Assembly (NCBI RefSeq): GCF_026745355.1
Contig: NC_079206.1
Location: forward strand, 8,035,531-8,099,530
Direction: 5' to 3'
Origin: Beta vulgaris subsp. vulgaris
Taxonomy: Eukaryota; Streptophyta; Magnoliopsida; Caryophyllales; Amaranthaceae
DNA: 64,000 bases
Every line of letters starts with the position of its first letter. The stretch's first letter is position 1. Below the pieces are notes generated by a model. That model saw only the letters and a list, made by a program, of their open reading frames with translations, did not search any database and was not told the DNA's origin. Below, piece by piece: positions 1-11,747 of this stretch. Both the position numbers and the translations under genes were made by a program.

Positions 1-744
1 TCCACATACTTACATATTGCCTTCAGCAAATTATCCTAAAAACAAACATTCTTCATTTCATCATTTTGAGAATAGTAAGTAGTAACCACCATTAATCCAT
101 AATTTTCTCAACTAATCATCAAATTAAAAATAATAATAATAAACGTATCAGATAAATCAAAAGGTCCAAGAAAGCAACATGGTAATCTAGTATAATAAAA
201 TTATAAAGCGCAAAATAACGTCCAAAACGAAGACCATAGTGTCAGAAGAAATACTAAAAAAATTAATAATAATGATGATAATAATAAACATCTGAAATAA
301 TGATAATAAGAAACATCTCAAATAAATCAAGACGTTCAAAAGAAAGAGTATAATAATAAAATTAAAAAGCGAGAAATAAACGTCAAAAATGAATCGCAAA
401 AAAATTATGTCACAAGAAAATAAACTAAAAAATAAGAACCAAGACATCATAGAAACGAACATTCTTCCTTTCATCATTTTAAGTATATTAACCACAATCA
501 TCAAATCAAAATTAACAATAATAATAATAAACATCTCAAATAATGCAAAAGCTCCTAAAAACGAGTATAATAAAATTAAAAAGCGCGAAACAAACATCAA
601 AAATGAATCGCAAAAAAATAATATCACAAGATATAAACTAAAAAATAACAATGAAAAAAAAACGAACATTCTTCCTTCCATCATTTTAAGTATAGTAACC
701 ACAATCATCAAATCAAAACTAACAATAATAATATTAATATTATT

Positions 745-782
<38 letters not shown>

Positions 783-935
783 TAACAATAATAATAATAA
801 ACATCTCAAATACATCAAAAGCTCCTAAAAACGAGTATAATATAATTAAAAAGCGCGAAATAAACGTCTAAAATGAATCGCAAGAAAATTAACTTGAAAA
901 AACAAGAATAAAATGAAAAAAAACGAAATGTATAC
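1..935 (-). other. E1 gene intron 1 (partial)
   Basis: This AT-rich sequence begins with the GT donor at 935 and continues off the window. It holds no recognisable E1 exon. Most of it is an imperfect tandem duplication plus a trinucleotide repeat, listed separately. Confidence 0.75.
40..870. repeat. Imperfect long-unit tandem repeat with ATA microsatellite
   Basis: Two marker strings recur in the same order. One is a CATTCTTC..TCATTTT string at about 49, 469 and 666. The other is an AAAATTA.AAAGCG string at about 195, 365, 573 and 847. The best-preserved pair of units is about 197 bp apart. The last unit is interrupted by a run of (ATA)n at about 719-800. The array lies in E1 intron 1 and explains the long low-complexity open frames on both strands, which are not genes. 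Confidence 0.7.
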
Positions 936-1296
936 CGATTTCAGCACCGAGGCCTTGTAAACCAGAGACGAGGACATTCGAAGCGAAAAGACGGCGCATC
1001 GTCTCACGGCCATAAACGGCGAGCTGACGACTGTGCAAATCTTCATCAATGTCATTCGGATTGTTGATGTTACCGTCACCTAGCCCCATGATCGGCCGTT
1101 CAGATTTACCGTTACCTGAATCTTTTCCGTTACCGTTAGTAGACGGCGTAAAATCAGCTGAAACTGAAGTATTCGAAGAAGATGAAGTAGCACTAGAGAT
1201 TTTGCAAGGTTTCTTGAGAGAAACGTCAATGGCGGTGACCTCCACAACTTCGTCGTTGTCAGCCTCTCCTCCCGCCGGTCTCTTAACTGGAAGCAT
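936..1296 (-). CDS. UBA1: Ubiquitin-activating enzyme E1, exon 1 (5' partial gene)
   Basis: This is the N-terminal coding exon of the E1 enzyme that adenylates ubiquitin and passes it to E2s in the cytosol and nucleus. The 120 visible residues start with a poorly conserved Ser/Asn/Gly-rich leader (about residues 1-80). The diagnostic E1 block follows, with [16 protein letters not shown] and then [17 protein letters not shown], the start of the first ThiF/Rossmann repeat. The exon stops at 936 with a clean GT donor (935-934), splitting the codon after GAEI exactly where the family continues with AKNLILAG. No further exon is recognisable down to base 1, so about 1,000 residues, including the catalytic Cys domain, lie beyond the edge. 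The start at 1296 is the only ATG in frame before the conserved block. Plant E1s differ in this leader, so UBA1 versus UBA2 cannot be decided. Confidence 0.9.
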
Positions 1297-2304
1297 ATAG
1301 TGCTTTCAACAACTCTGCATCATTTTTCATCATTTTCCACAACAAAAACAAACAAACCCTCAGAAAATTCAAGAAATATTATGATATTATGATCAAACTC
1401 AAATAAACTTCAGAAAATTCAAGAAAATTATGATCAAACTCAAATAAACTTGAGAAAATTCAAGAAAACTACGATTGAAATTGAAAATAACAGTTTCGAT
1501 TTCCGATTTAGCTGAAGAAAATCAAGAAGTGATTGATAAAGAAAGTAACGTATTGCTTGAGAAAGAAGCAAGTGAGAGAGAAAAATGGAGGAGGAGAGAG
1601 AAAATACCGACTGCGGGATGAGGAGGTGGAAGATGGAGTGAGGAGAGAGAAAAAAGGGGGTAAGAAGAATTGAAAGTGGGGTTTGGTTTAGGTAGGTATT
1701 AATTTTTTTAATATGTGTAGTGATTTGTAGTGAATATATATAGAGCAGTGAAAGGGTTTGAACTTTGAATATATGCGCAGATTGCTTTAGTTTTTCTTTT
1801 TTTTATTATTATTATGAGGTGGTAGAAATGGAAGACGGGTGATTCTTGGGATGTTAATTTTTTTGGATCAAGGCGGAACAAAATAGAAAGAAGGAAAGAG
1901 TAGGAGTCGAACATGTAACTAAGACATTATCGATTCTTTGGATGTTAATTGATTGCAGAAGATTTAGAGATGAGAGAAAATGTTGTGCAGGGACGTCGAT
2001 GGACCAGGATTCGAACTTGCGTTGCGTACGCAATTTGTTCAGAGTTTGGCCAGAGCTCATTTTATTTGCTTGTGAGCCTAGTCTGAACCAACAAATGGAT
2101 ATCGTTCACGTCATGGTGAATCACGTAAACCATCAATTTCTACTAGAATGGAATCTTTTATTTCATAACAAAAAATATTTTAAATAAATTCTAATAATTA
2201 TACATGAATATGAAAAGCATAATCCAAGGCATGATAGATACATTTTTTAAATTAGGAGCCGGAATAAAAGGCTTCATTATAACTTTTAAAATAAAAAACT
2301 AAAA
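1297..2304. other. E1 upstream region
   Basis: This holds the E1 5' leader and promoter on the minus strand. There are two repeated AGAAAATTCAAGAAA-type segments at about 1360-1470 and purine-rich sequence to about 1670. A degenerate stretch at about 1850-2060 contains two tRNA T-arm-like words (GAGTCGAAC, GGATTCGAAC) without a foldable tRNA. No gene is supported. Confidence 0.5.
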
Positions 2305-2860
2305 TGGACCCGGTGCATACTAACTTAGTGTGCACTAGGTCGGTAATTGATATTAAATTCATATAGTGAGTTTTATAGATAATACTATAGTAAACTTATA
2401 TACAATATAGTGGATATATTTTATTAACGGAAAACATATTGTTAATTAAATTGTATGCAATAAAGTGGGGAATTTAATTTTAATGTTTCAACATCCAAGA
2501 AGATGTAGTTTGTGCATAATATAATGATTGCTGAATAATATAGTAAGTTTCAACATGATATAATGAGTATTTGACTGATATAGTGAATTACTCAAACATG
2601 ATGTAGTTTCTACATGATGTAGTGTTTTTCTGAATGATATAGTGAGTTTTTTCATAATACAGTAGGTTTCCGAATGATATAGTGGATTGTTTAGAAATGT
2701 AATTTCTGGGCGACTTGCCCTTCTTTCCTTTATTTGTTTGTGATATGTAGTAATATGTTTCTGAATGATATAGTGGGTTTTCGAATAATATAGTAGATTG
2801 TTCATAAATGATACGTGATATTGACCTGGTGCACACTAATTTTAATGTAAACCGGATCCA
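2305..2860. mobile_element. Non-autonomous element with 37-bp inverted termini
   Basis: The left end starts TGGACCCGGT and the right end reads the same inverted (TGGATCCGGT). Both continue into TTAGTGTGCAC.AGGTC (2325-2341 and 2823-2839). The interior repeats ATATAGTGAGTTT-like units and has no coding capacity. No clear target duplication is visible, so the superfamily is open. Confidence 0.6.
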
Positions 2861-3150
2861 CGCAAGTCAGATTGACTTTTCAATTGATTGTTACTTTTCA
2901 AAAATGTATTATGTATAACTTTGGATTGATATAGGTGATGTTTTGATCTTGTAAAAAAATTAGCATGCCACGTAATTATACAACTTGAAATATACATATT
3001 AAATATTTAAAATACAATCCTAAATAGCATGTGATTATACGTTTTATTCAATTGAAATCGTTATCGTAATCAAAACTAAAATCGAAGATGTAATATAACT
3101 AAAATATCCAAATTGATACTTTAAGTAGTTTATTATTTCAATATAGGGAT

Positions 3151-3332
3151 TAGGGGTGATAATGAGCCAGACTTGTTCATGAATTATTCAAACTCAACTC
3201 AGTTATAATTCGGTAAAAGCTCGGTTCAGGTTCAAGATCGGGTTGGGATCTTATCAAGCCGAACTGAGTTATGACACACTCTATTCGAAAAGATCGTGGA
3301 GGTTCGATTACTTTTTTTATATATGAAAAAGA

Positions 3333-3383
<51 letters not shown>

Positions 3384-3638
3384 TTATTCTAGATATTACA
3401 CTATAATAAGTTAATAGTTTATTGTCAAATAATAAACTAAAAAATACAATAATATTCAAAATAGAAATTCAAAGAAAACAAGTAAAATTAAAGATAATAA
3501 TAGGTCGAGCTTGTTCATGGACATTTATATAAACAGCTTAGTCACAACTCGATTCGTCAAGTTTCAAGCTCGGCTCGTGTTCGAATAAACTCAAATGAAC
3601 ACAAGTCAAGTTGCAAAAATTCGGGCTCAGTACCCCTA
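3151..3638. mobile_element. MITE-like element with inverted ends and a TA microsatellite
   Basis: The left end TAGGGGTGATAATGAGCC (3151-3168) is matched by the inverted right end (TAGGGGTACTGAGCC read on the minus strand, to about 3638). A (TA)n run at about 3334-3382 lies inside. The interior is rich in CAAGCTCG/GAGCTTG-like words. There is no coding capacity. Confidence 0.5.
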
Positions 3639-3651
3639 TAATTAAATTAAT

Positions 3652-3990
3652 TGACCTGTTTGACAAATAGAGTTTAGAGTTTAGCTGTTAGAGTTTAGAG
3701 TTTGCTGTTAGAGTTTTAACTCATTTTTCAACATATTTGACTTCTGATTTGTCAATTTCATTTATATATGTGTTATGTAACAAGCAATTAACTGATTATT
3801 AAAATTTTATTTGTTTGAAATGACATTTATAGACATTTTAATATATATGTTTAGTATTATTAAAATCATTGAACATTCTTTTACCTAATCCTCTAAAGAC
3901 AAAACACCTATTATGAGCTTTTTTATTTTGAGAATTTTTATTCCAAAAAATCTCTTTATAACTCTCTTTTACCAAACACCCCTTTTAGAG
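3652..3990. mobile_element. Small inverted-repeat element with TGTTTGnnAAA ends
   Basis: The left end (TGACCTGTTTGACAAA) and the inverted right end (GGGGTGTTTGGTAAA) match over most of about 16 bases, and TTAGAGTTT words repeat just inside the left end. This is a probable MITE. Boundaries are approximate. Confidence 0.4.
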
Positions 3991-5348
3991 TTTTTGACTA
4001 GTCAAAACTCTAAAAATGATTCAGAACTCTGATTGCCTCCATTTTTTTCATCTACTTCCTCCATTTCATAATACCTGCTACACTTTTCATTATGGGAAGT
4101 TTCACATTACGTGTGTAACACCCCGATAATTCTCTCTTTTCAGAAATATCTTTTAATATAAAACTTAGAGAATCACCAAAGCATTATCGCCCGTTTGATA
4201 ACGTATCGGCTTATTCAGAATTTTGCAGCGGAAAACATATAACTAAACTTTAAACTTTATTATCATAAGTAAATAAATAAGTATTTTAAAATCAAACATT
4301 CTAAATATGTCTATTAAACCAACTTATTAAAGTACATTCCTACTAATGCAGAAAATAAGATATACTCGATTACACTTTCTATCCATTCCTAGATTCTCAA
4401 TGAAATACATCTGCGAACTTGTAAATGTCAATGCTTAAAGAAATTTGCTCACCAAAATAGGTCATCATAGGACCAATAAGGCAAAGCCATGATCACAATC
4501 ACAAACAAAGCATGTAATTAGCAAAGTTGATTACTACATACTAATACATAAGCATTCCTAACATAATAATAATAAATAACATTCAAGGATAAATAAATAA
4601 TATAATCATATAACATTCTGCATATAACTTTTGCTGAACTAAACTCTAAGCATCTTTTTAGTACTTTAATGGAATAGTTATTAGACTTGAGTTGTCTTAT
4701 CCACCAATGCCTTCACTAAGAAGATGAAATACGGGAGCTACCACGTATTCCAGAATGACCTGCGATATCGAGGAACCTTTGACAATAATAATAACAGGGA
4801 TGGTGATCAATCCATCTCCTAGAAAAAGTCATGGGCTTCCATCATGTACCCCAACTACTAATGTCCAACTCTAGACGTGCACCAGCCTAAAGTGTATAAC
4901 TATACTCGTTACACTTTACGTTATTTACAATTTATTACTTGTTATAATCCACATACAAGTAACACAGAAATACAAATCAAACATTCACAACTGAACTTCT
5001 TTTATCTTAGGATTTAATAAGTGATCACAACTTACAACCCAATATTACTTTCTTTTAATCTCAATCTTTCTTATTTGTTGAACCTAGCCAACAATCAAAC
5101 TTACCTTTAAAAGACATAAGTACATAACTTATCAACTTACCAAATAAGGCCGATAGTCTTCATAAGTTAGTGAACTTAATAAAATAAGGGAACATATGAA
5201 TAAATATGATTCAATCTCAATAACATATTAATTCCAATTAATAAATAAAGTTCTCATCCACATGTTTGTATCAATAAATCCATACAAACATGACAATCTT
5301 TAACTCATAATAAATCTCATAATTAACATGCTTGCACATAGGCATGGG

Positions 5349-6088
5349 GGTTACTAAATGCAGCCTCATTTTACTAACGCAGCCCAAAAAACCCTTATAA
5401 TCATATTCTTTCTAAAAAAATTTATCTCTAAAAAAATATTCTCTCCTCCTTTCTAACTGTTAGAGGAAAAAACTTCATAGAAGACCTAATTCACAAATTT
5501 TAATCTGATACTCAATGGACGATAATTTTGACTCAAGCGAATTTCAATCTGATCTATGTTGTTCATTTTTTTTCGTCATTATGCATTGTCGGGCGATTAT
5601 TATGCATTGATTTGCCTTATTTCGTGCAATCTACATGAAACAGAATAGACTGTTTCGTTCAATCTGCACGAAACAGTCTATTATGTTTCATGTAGATTGC
5701 ACGAAACAGTCTATTCTGTTTCATGCAGATTGCACAAAATAGTTTATACTGTTTCGTGCAGATTGCACGAAATAGTAAATTCGAACCTTCAATAATTTTC
5801 GCAGTTTTCTTCCAAATTGTAACTCGCAATTCGCTGTTTGCTGTTTTGAAACCACGAAAATGGAGAAAGGAGGAAGAGAAATCACTGAATTTGTTGTACT
5901 GTTATGGAGAAATCACTCGAAAATGGAGGAATTCTTAGAAATTAAATTGGTACAATCCTAGAAAAAAGCCAGAGAAATGGTAGAGGGAGAAAGCAGGCAT
6001 AAATTGGTAGATGGTGAATGGAATTATGAGGGATATTTTAGGTATTTTACTGGACTACGTTAGTAAAGTGAGGTTGCATTTAGCAACC
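5349..6088. mobile_element. 740-bp non-autonomous DNA element with about 34-bp TIRs
   Basis: The left end GGTTACTAAATGCAGCCTCA is matched by the inverted right end GGTTGCTAAATGCAACCTCA. Similarity continues through TTACTAACG.AG, for about 34 bp in total. The element interrupts the surrounding LTR sequence. Inside (about 5620-5790) are alternating direct and inverted copies of a TTTCGTGCAGATTGCACGAA-type unit. The long open frame at its right side has no recognisable product. Confidence 0.7.
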
Positions 6089-7813
6089 ATGTAAAACATG
6101 TAGAATTCAATCATACTAGAAATTACATATGAACTTATAAAGTTCCTATACATGATACTGCAACTTTTCTCCTTAAATCATGATACTTATTACATCGCAC
6201 ACAGGTATGTACGTACCTTGTGTAAACTAGTTGGCAGACCACTTTTAATTCCTTAAAAGTCCCCTCCTCAATATAAACTAAAACGAATACTCTTAAATAA
6301 AAAATACAACTTTAAAATATTTAAAATCCCCTTTAAACATATTAAAAAGTTGATTTTACTATCAAAACTTCAATTACTTTTAATTCCTAGCATAATACTA
6401 CCATACTAGTAATTAAAATTCTTAAAACTCCATTAATAAAGTCTTTTATGAAATTCCAGCAACTTATAAAATCATATAATCCTATTTAAACATATGTAAA
6501 CATGCTTAAATTCATAATCTAAAACAATCTCATAGTGTACAACATACTACTATGATTTTCTAATAATTAACACCCAAAAAATCCATGCTTTAATGATTAA
6601 AACTTCAATCTAACAATAATGAACAAATCTGAATTTTTATTCTTATAATATATAATATATATGATTCAAGATTATTTATTAAAACAGTAAATTAAAATCA
6701 ATAATCATGATTAGCATTAAAATAAAGCATAAAAACATAGTCTTTTAATGAAAACTTGAGGAAGAAGAAAATAAATTAACCAACAATCAAAGAACAAGGA
6801 AGAAGATAACGAAGGCGCCGGAAAACAGGGCCACGCAGCAACACCTCACGCCCAAGATCAATGGTTTGAAGGGTTAGTGACGTTTCTTGTTGAAGAAGAA
6901 ACGTTATTTGAAGAAGAAGAAAACTTTGAAGAATGAAGAACCGAAAAATAATTTCGTGTATTTTTCCTAATCTACTTAGAATTCGGGTTCCTCAAGTCCA
7001 CTCAGACTTGTTTTCCAAATCAAATTAGTATATTTCAAACATTTATCAAAGCATGTCTAAATAAAATATTTTTAACTTTCTTAAATTCTTAAAATAATTT
7101 CATTTGACTTTTAAAAATAATCAACCTTCTTTAAATAATCAAATAATTTAAAACTAACTTATGTTTAAATATAAATATATAAATACTAAATATAATATAA
7201 ATACTTCCTCCATTTTTTTTAGATGTTACACTTTCCTAAAATTGCATGGTTGTAAATAGATGTTACACTTTTTAAAATTTCCTTATTTAGTAACTTTTGC
7301 CTTGTGAAATGTCCATATTACCCTTACTAACTACCCATTTAAAAATTAAAACACTCTTAATCTATCCTATTAAATCCCTAACTAATCTAATCAGATTTTA
7401 ACCATTCCCACCAAAATTAAAACCCCCCAACTACCTTTTCATCTTCCCCATGATCATTTAATACATTCAACCCCCCTCCCCCAACTGATTCATCCCCCCA
7501 TTAAAGTTCTTCCCCAATTCCCCAACCCCTCCTATTCCCTAACCCTAAAACTTCGACCTTCTCTCTCTCCCTCAAAACTTCATCCTCTCTCTCTCCACTT
7601 CCATTTCTCCTCTTCTGATCTTCTCTTCCTCTCTCTACTGGACTTCAGTTTCTCTCTCTAGATTTCTTCACTTCCTCTTCAAATTTCCCCTTTAAACTTT
7701 TGAATTCTCTATTCTTCTCTTGAAATCCTCACTGTTTTCTCTGTATTTCATCTTCAAGTCTTCAAAAACCCTAGATCTTCTTTCATCTTTTCAGAAAAAA
7801 AAACCCTAAAAAA

Positions 7814-8591
7814 ATGCCAAAAAATTATGTGCCTGATCTCCAACCCCTTGTTGACGCCTTGTTCCAAACTGACGATGCTGATGAATCTGATTCCATTCGC
7901 GAGTTGATGCTTGCATTTCAGACTGGGTCTCCTTGGCCAAGGAGGCTCTATGACAGTGGAGATGCAAAGCACTTGCTTCGCCCTTATGCCTTCAAGGCTT
8001 TGGGTGTGGTGGTTGATGAGTTATATCTGGTTACGGGGTTACCAAGGGAATTCCATCCCTCTTCTTCTTCCAACCCAAAAAAAATGAGTCCCCAATTTAA
8101 GCAGATCTTGGACCCCAGACTAATTTCACACAGGTTGAGGCCTAGATCGAGGGTTGAGGAAGAAGGGGATGGGGAAAAAGGTAAGGAAATTCTCCGTTCT
8201 ACCCATGAGATTGTTTGCGCTTTAAAGGCTCCGTGTTTTTACACTTGTTGGGAAAAATGGTAAAGTTCAAGAGGTGAAGGAGAATGAGAAGGATAAGGGG
8301 AAGGAGAAGGAAATTGTGGGGTGTAAGAGGAAGGAAAAATGTCAGTGTTTGGGTTGTACTTCTACGGCCTTCAACGTCTATGGCGATGAAGACACTGTTT
8401 ATGCTATGTATGTTGAGTCTGATGGGGGGTTTAAGGTCTTCGACGTGGTTGAAGAACTGCTGGATGAGGAGGAGGCTGAGGATGGTGAGGGTGAGCTTGA
8501 AATTCCTCAGAGTCCCTGCACTTCATCAGAACTTGATCCTGATACTCATTGCTTCCTTCTCAGGAGAAAGGAGAGTACTTTGACTCCCTGA
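7814..8591 (+). pseudogene. Unrecognised accessory ORF inside the mariner-like element
   Basis: A protein-like frame opens at 7814 (MPKNYVPDLQPLVDALF...) and runs to 8263. It appears to continue in another frame from about 8240 to 8591, so one frameshift, or an unrecognised intron, splits an original product of roughly 250-260 residues. The first part has no low-complexity bias. The second part has a Lys/Glu-rich stretch, then a Cys cluster (CKRKEKCQCLGC), an acidic stretch (DEEEAEDGEGE) and a FLLRRKES tail. A long pyrimidine-rich leader (about 7490-7800) precedes it. It is convergent with the transposase on the opposite strand. I do not recognise the family. It may be a captured host gene or an element-borne accessory gene. 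Confidence 0.5.
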
Positions 8592-8689
8592 GGTTCTATC
8601 ATCCTAACTCTTTTAATTGCCTTCTGTTTTTTGTTGCCTTTTAATTAATTTGAGTCCCTGAAATTCCTATTGGTTTGCTGTTGGCTATT

Positions 8690-9595
8690 ATTGGTTGCCT
8701 TGTGTATTTTTGGTTGGCTGTTTTTGGTTGCCTATGAAATATGTTGGTTGGGTTTTGTTTTTGGTTGCCTATAAATATGTTGGTTGGGTTATGTTTTTTG
8801 GTTGCCTATAAATATGTTGGTTGGGTTTTGTTTTTGGTTGCCTATAAATATGTTGGTTGGGTTCTGTTTTTTGGTTGCCTATAAATATGTTGGTTGGGTT
8901 TTGTTTTTGGTTGCCTATAAATATGTTGGTTGGGTTCTGTTTTTTGGTTGCCTATAAATATGCTGGTTGGGTTCTGTTTTTGGTTGCCTATAAAGATGTT
9001 GGTTGGGTTCTGTTTATGGTTGTTGGCTAATATTGGTTGCCTATGAAATATGTTGGTTGGGTTTTGTTTTTGGTTGCCTATAAATATGTTGGTTGGGTTC
9101 TGTTTTTTGGTTGCCTATAAATATGCTGGTTGGGTTCTGTTTTTGGTTGCCTATAAAGATGTTGGTTGAGTTCTGTTTATGGTTGTTGGCTAATATTGGT
9201 TGCCTATGAATATATTTTGTTGCCTATAAATCTGTTGGTTGGCTTCTGTTTTTGGTTGGCTTCTGTTTTTTGTGGGATTGTGTATTTGGTTGGCTATGAA
9301 TATTTTTTGGTTGACTCTTTTTGGTTGGCTCTTTTTGGTTGCCTATGAATCTGTTGGTTGGCTTATGTTTGTGGTTGGCTTCTGTTTTTGGTTGGCTTTT
9401 GTTTTTGGTTGGATTGTGTATTTTGGTTGGCTGTTTTTGGCTGCCTTGTGTATTTGGTTGCCATGTATTTTTGGGAAGCCTATGGGTGTTGGTTTGGATT
9501 GGAGGTTTGAGGATGAACAAATGGCTAATGATGTACTTCTGTTTTTAGTTGCCTTGTGTTTTTTGGTTGCCTTCTGTTTTTGGGTGCTGAGTTAA
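8690..9595. repeat. Minisatellite, about 36-37-bp unit, in the mariner-like element
   Basis: At least a dozen copies of a GGTTGCCTATAAATATGTTG-type unit followed by GTTGGGTTYTGTTTTT run from 8726 to about 9235. They degrade into GGTTGGCTTCTG variants up to about 9595. The repeat makes long hydrophobic open frames (Trp/Leu/Phe/Val-rich) on the plus strand, which I take as artefacts. Confidence 0.9.
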
Positions 9596-10175
9596 GTAAA
9601 GTCCCCCACTGTTTACACAATGAGTCCCTCTTGCTTCCCCCCTTGAGTCCCAAAATTATTTTAAAAAGTTAAATCCAAATGATGGAGGGACTCATACATT
9701 GGGCTTGAAGAGCAATAGATGATTTGCTCCTTATTGGTGTTAAACCAATAAGTTGAGGTTTTAAATCATCCATTGCTTCCTCAATGAGCCATTGAATTAA
9801 CCCTGATGGATTTTTAAAACACACATCTTACTTTAAACTTGTTGGCATGCAAAAGAATAAAAACAACCATAAATGCTTAACTTCATTAAATGCTTGCATC
9901 ACTGCTTATACAAACCAATCCTTCAACATGTACAAAATAGTCTAATAACTAAACAAGAACCCCCCAAAAACTTCCTGGTTTGCTTAGAAGTGTTGCTTCA
10001 TGTTGTCCATAATCTTTAACAAAAAGTCTTGTAAATAGTATACTTGTGTATTTGTGCAAGTTGATCCTTCATCTTCTTCTATACTAGATATATACCAAAA
10101 AGTTGCTCCCCATTCTTTTCCTTCATACACAGTGTAGTTATGTTCAAAAATAAGTTGCCACATCTTCTGCCCGTT
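9596..10175. other. Mariner-like element, non-coding stretch
   Basis: This lies between the minisatellite and the 3' end of the transposase. No coding or structured feature is seen, and it probably holds the transposase 3' untranslated region. Confidence 0.5.
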
Positions 10176-11747
10176 CTACTCTTGATGTGCATCTAAGTAG
10201 TCAAATGCTTCTCCTACATTCACAAACCCGTCATTCAAGTATGTAACTGCCTCATCTATCACAGCTTGGTCCACTTCCACATTTTCTGGAAGTAATCCCA
10301 GTCTCTCTAACTTTCTTTTTGCATGGTGTGGATTCTTGAAATTGTTCCCCCTTTGCACTTTAGTATTTCTACCATAACATATTGTAATTGCAACCAAGTG
10401 TACTTCAAAACTTCTGGGTCAAAGAAATCATAACAGTCCTGCACTCTTAAAATCAGTTCATCTAGGTTCTTAGGAAATGATTGATATTGTAGTGCCTGAA
10501 TTGCTCTAAAAAACCCCAAGTCTAGCACATTTAAGTCAGGGGACTGAGCTGGCTGATTGATGAGTTGGATATTGAATCCATTCTGAGTTGCTGCTGCTAT
10601 AAATTGTGGGTCTGATGCATGAATGTGAGGTCTAGCATTGTCTTGTTGTATGTAGATTTCTTTGGACACGTACACCTTCTGGCCAATTCCTCATTATGGT
10701 AGGTATGATAGTGTTAACTATCATATCCCTCATAACTGGTAGTGTAACACTTTCAATTGCCTTTGTCAACATAGTACCTGCCCTTCTGTTTTTTTTGAAT
10801 ACTTAGCTCTTGCATACTCAACAAAAGGGTAGATACCAAATTTCCCATCATGTATCATCATTCCCTCACTGTCCTTAATAGGTTTAGATGTGGCACACAT
10901 GAACATGGCTTTTATCTTAAACCTCTTGGACTGACAGCAACTATAAGGGTCATCTTCAACAGGAAGCAAGTAAAACCTTCTCATATCTGGACTTAAATAA
11001 AACCACTTCTCATCTATGTGCACAACATTTTGCATGTCAACAAATTTTGATGGTTGTGTCCTTGTTGCTGGTAATATGTGTTGTAACACCCACTTCATTC
11101 TTTGAATCTTATGATCTTATGTCAGTTTTGGGTGGGTGCTGCTAGTGTGACTTCTCAGCTTGCCCCGTTTTAGTAGACTGTAAACAGTGGAGGGGGGGAT
11201 TTTAAGATATCCAGCAAATGCCCTTATACTTGTCCTCAGATTAAGTGGGACTGACTGAAGCCATTTGTCATCATATACTTTAAGCTTCCTACCACATCTT
11301 CCTGCTTTTTTGTTTCTCACATCTATGGCATGCCCAGCTTCTCTCTGTTTTTTTGCATCTTTCCATATCCTATCTAATGTCATCCTACTTATGCCATGCT
11401 TTTTTGCTATTTCTTTTTAAACCCCATGCAAATTTACCATTTATTTCAGAGGTAAGTAGGTCATCAACCAACATTCTTCTTTTTGTTAAAGTTAAATGTG
11501 GTTTTTGGGTTGTTGAACTTACATTGTTTTCTATTTCTGTGTTTTGTTGTTGTGGGTTACCCTGCTGATTTGGTTGGTCTGCTTGAATGCCATCTGTTGC
11601 TGCTGTACCTCCATCATCATCATCCTCTGTGTCATCATCACTGTTGTAATGTGTCCACATCTCATGCATCAGCAACTCATCCTCCATGCCTTCTATTTCC
11701 AGCAGCTCTTGAAGGCCAAACTCGCGTCCCTCATCTGCTGACCCCAT
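10176..11747 (-). pseudogene. Mariner-like transposase, DD39D type, broken
   Basis: Reading on the minus strand, the pieces in order are 11747-11385 (acidic N-terminus), 11383-11117 (helix-turn-helix DNA-binding part), 11098-10766 (first catalytic Asp in HIDEKWFYL), 10675-10307 (second Asp in QQDNARPH and third in LDLGFF, with 39 residues between) and 10397-10176 (C-terminal tail). The third-Asp spacing is the plant DD39D signature. Visible damage: a frameshift in an A-run near 11410, an in-frame TAA at about 11116, a frameshift in an A-run near 10790, one near 10690 and one in a G/A run near 10350. The enzyme would cut and join the TIRs at TA sites, but this copy cannot make it. Confidence 0.92.

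Noticed and set aside
187..871. Long open frames rich in Ile/Asn/Lys on both strands
   Set aside because: They are produced by the ATA-rich tandem repeat in E1 intron 1. Composition is that of a microsatellite and no motif is present.
1850..2060. tRNA genes suggested by GAGTCGAAC and GGATTCGAAC
   Set aside because: No partner arms at tRNA spacing on either strand.
9166..9595. Hydrophobic Trp/Leu/Val-rich open frames that look like membrane proteins
   Set aside because: They are translations of the 36-37-bp minisatellite, and the same words repeat at the unit period.
10176..11747. Several separate transposase-like genes
   Set aside because: The frames line up in order as pieces of one DD39D transposase broken by frameshifts and one stop.
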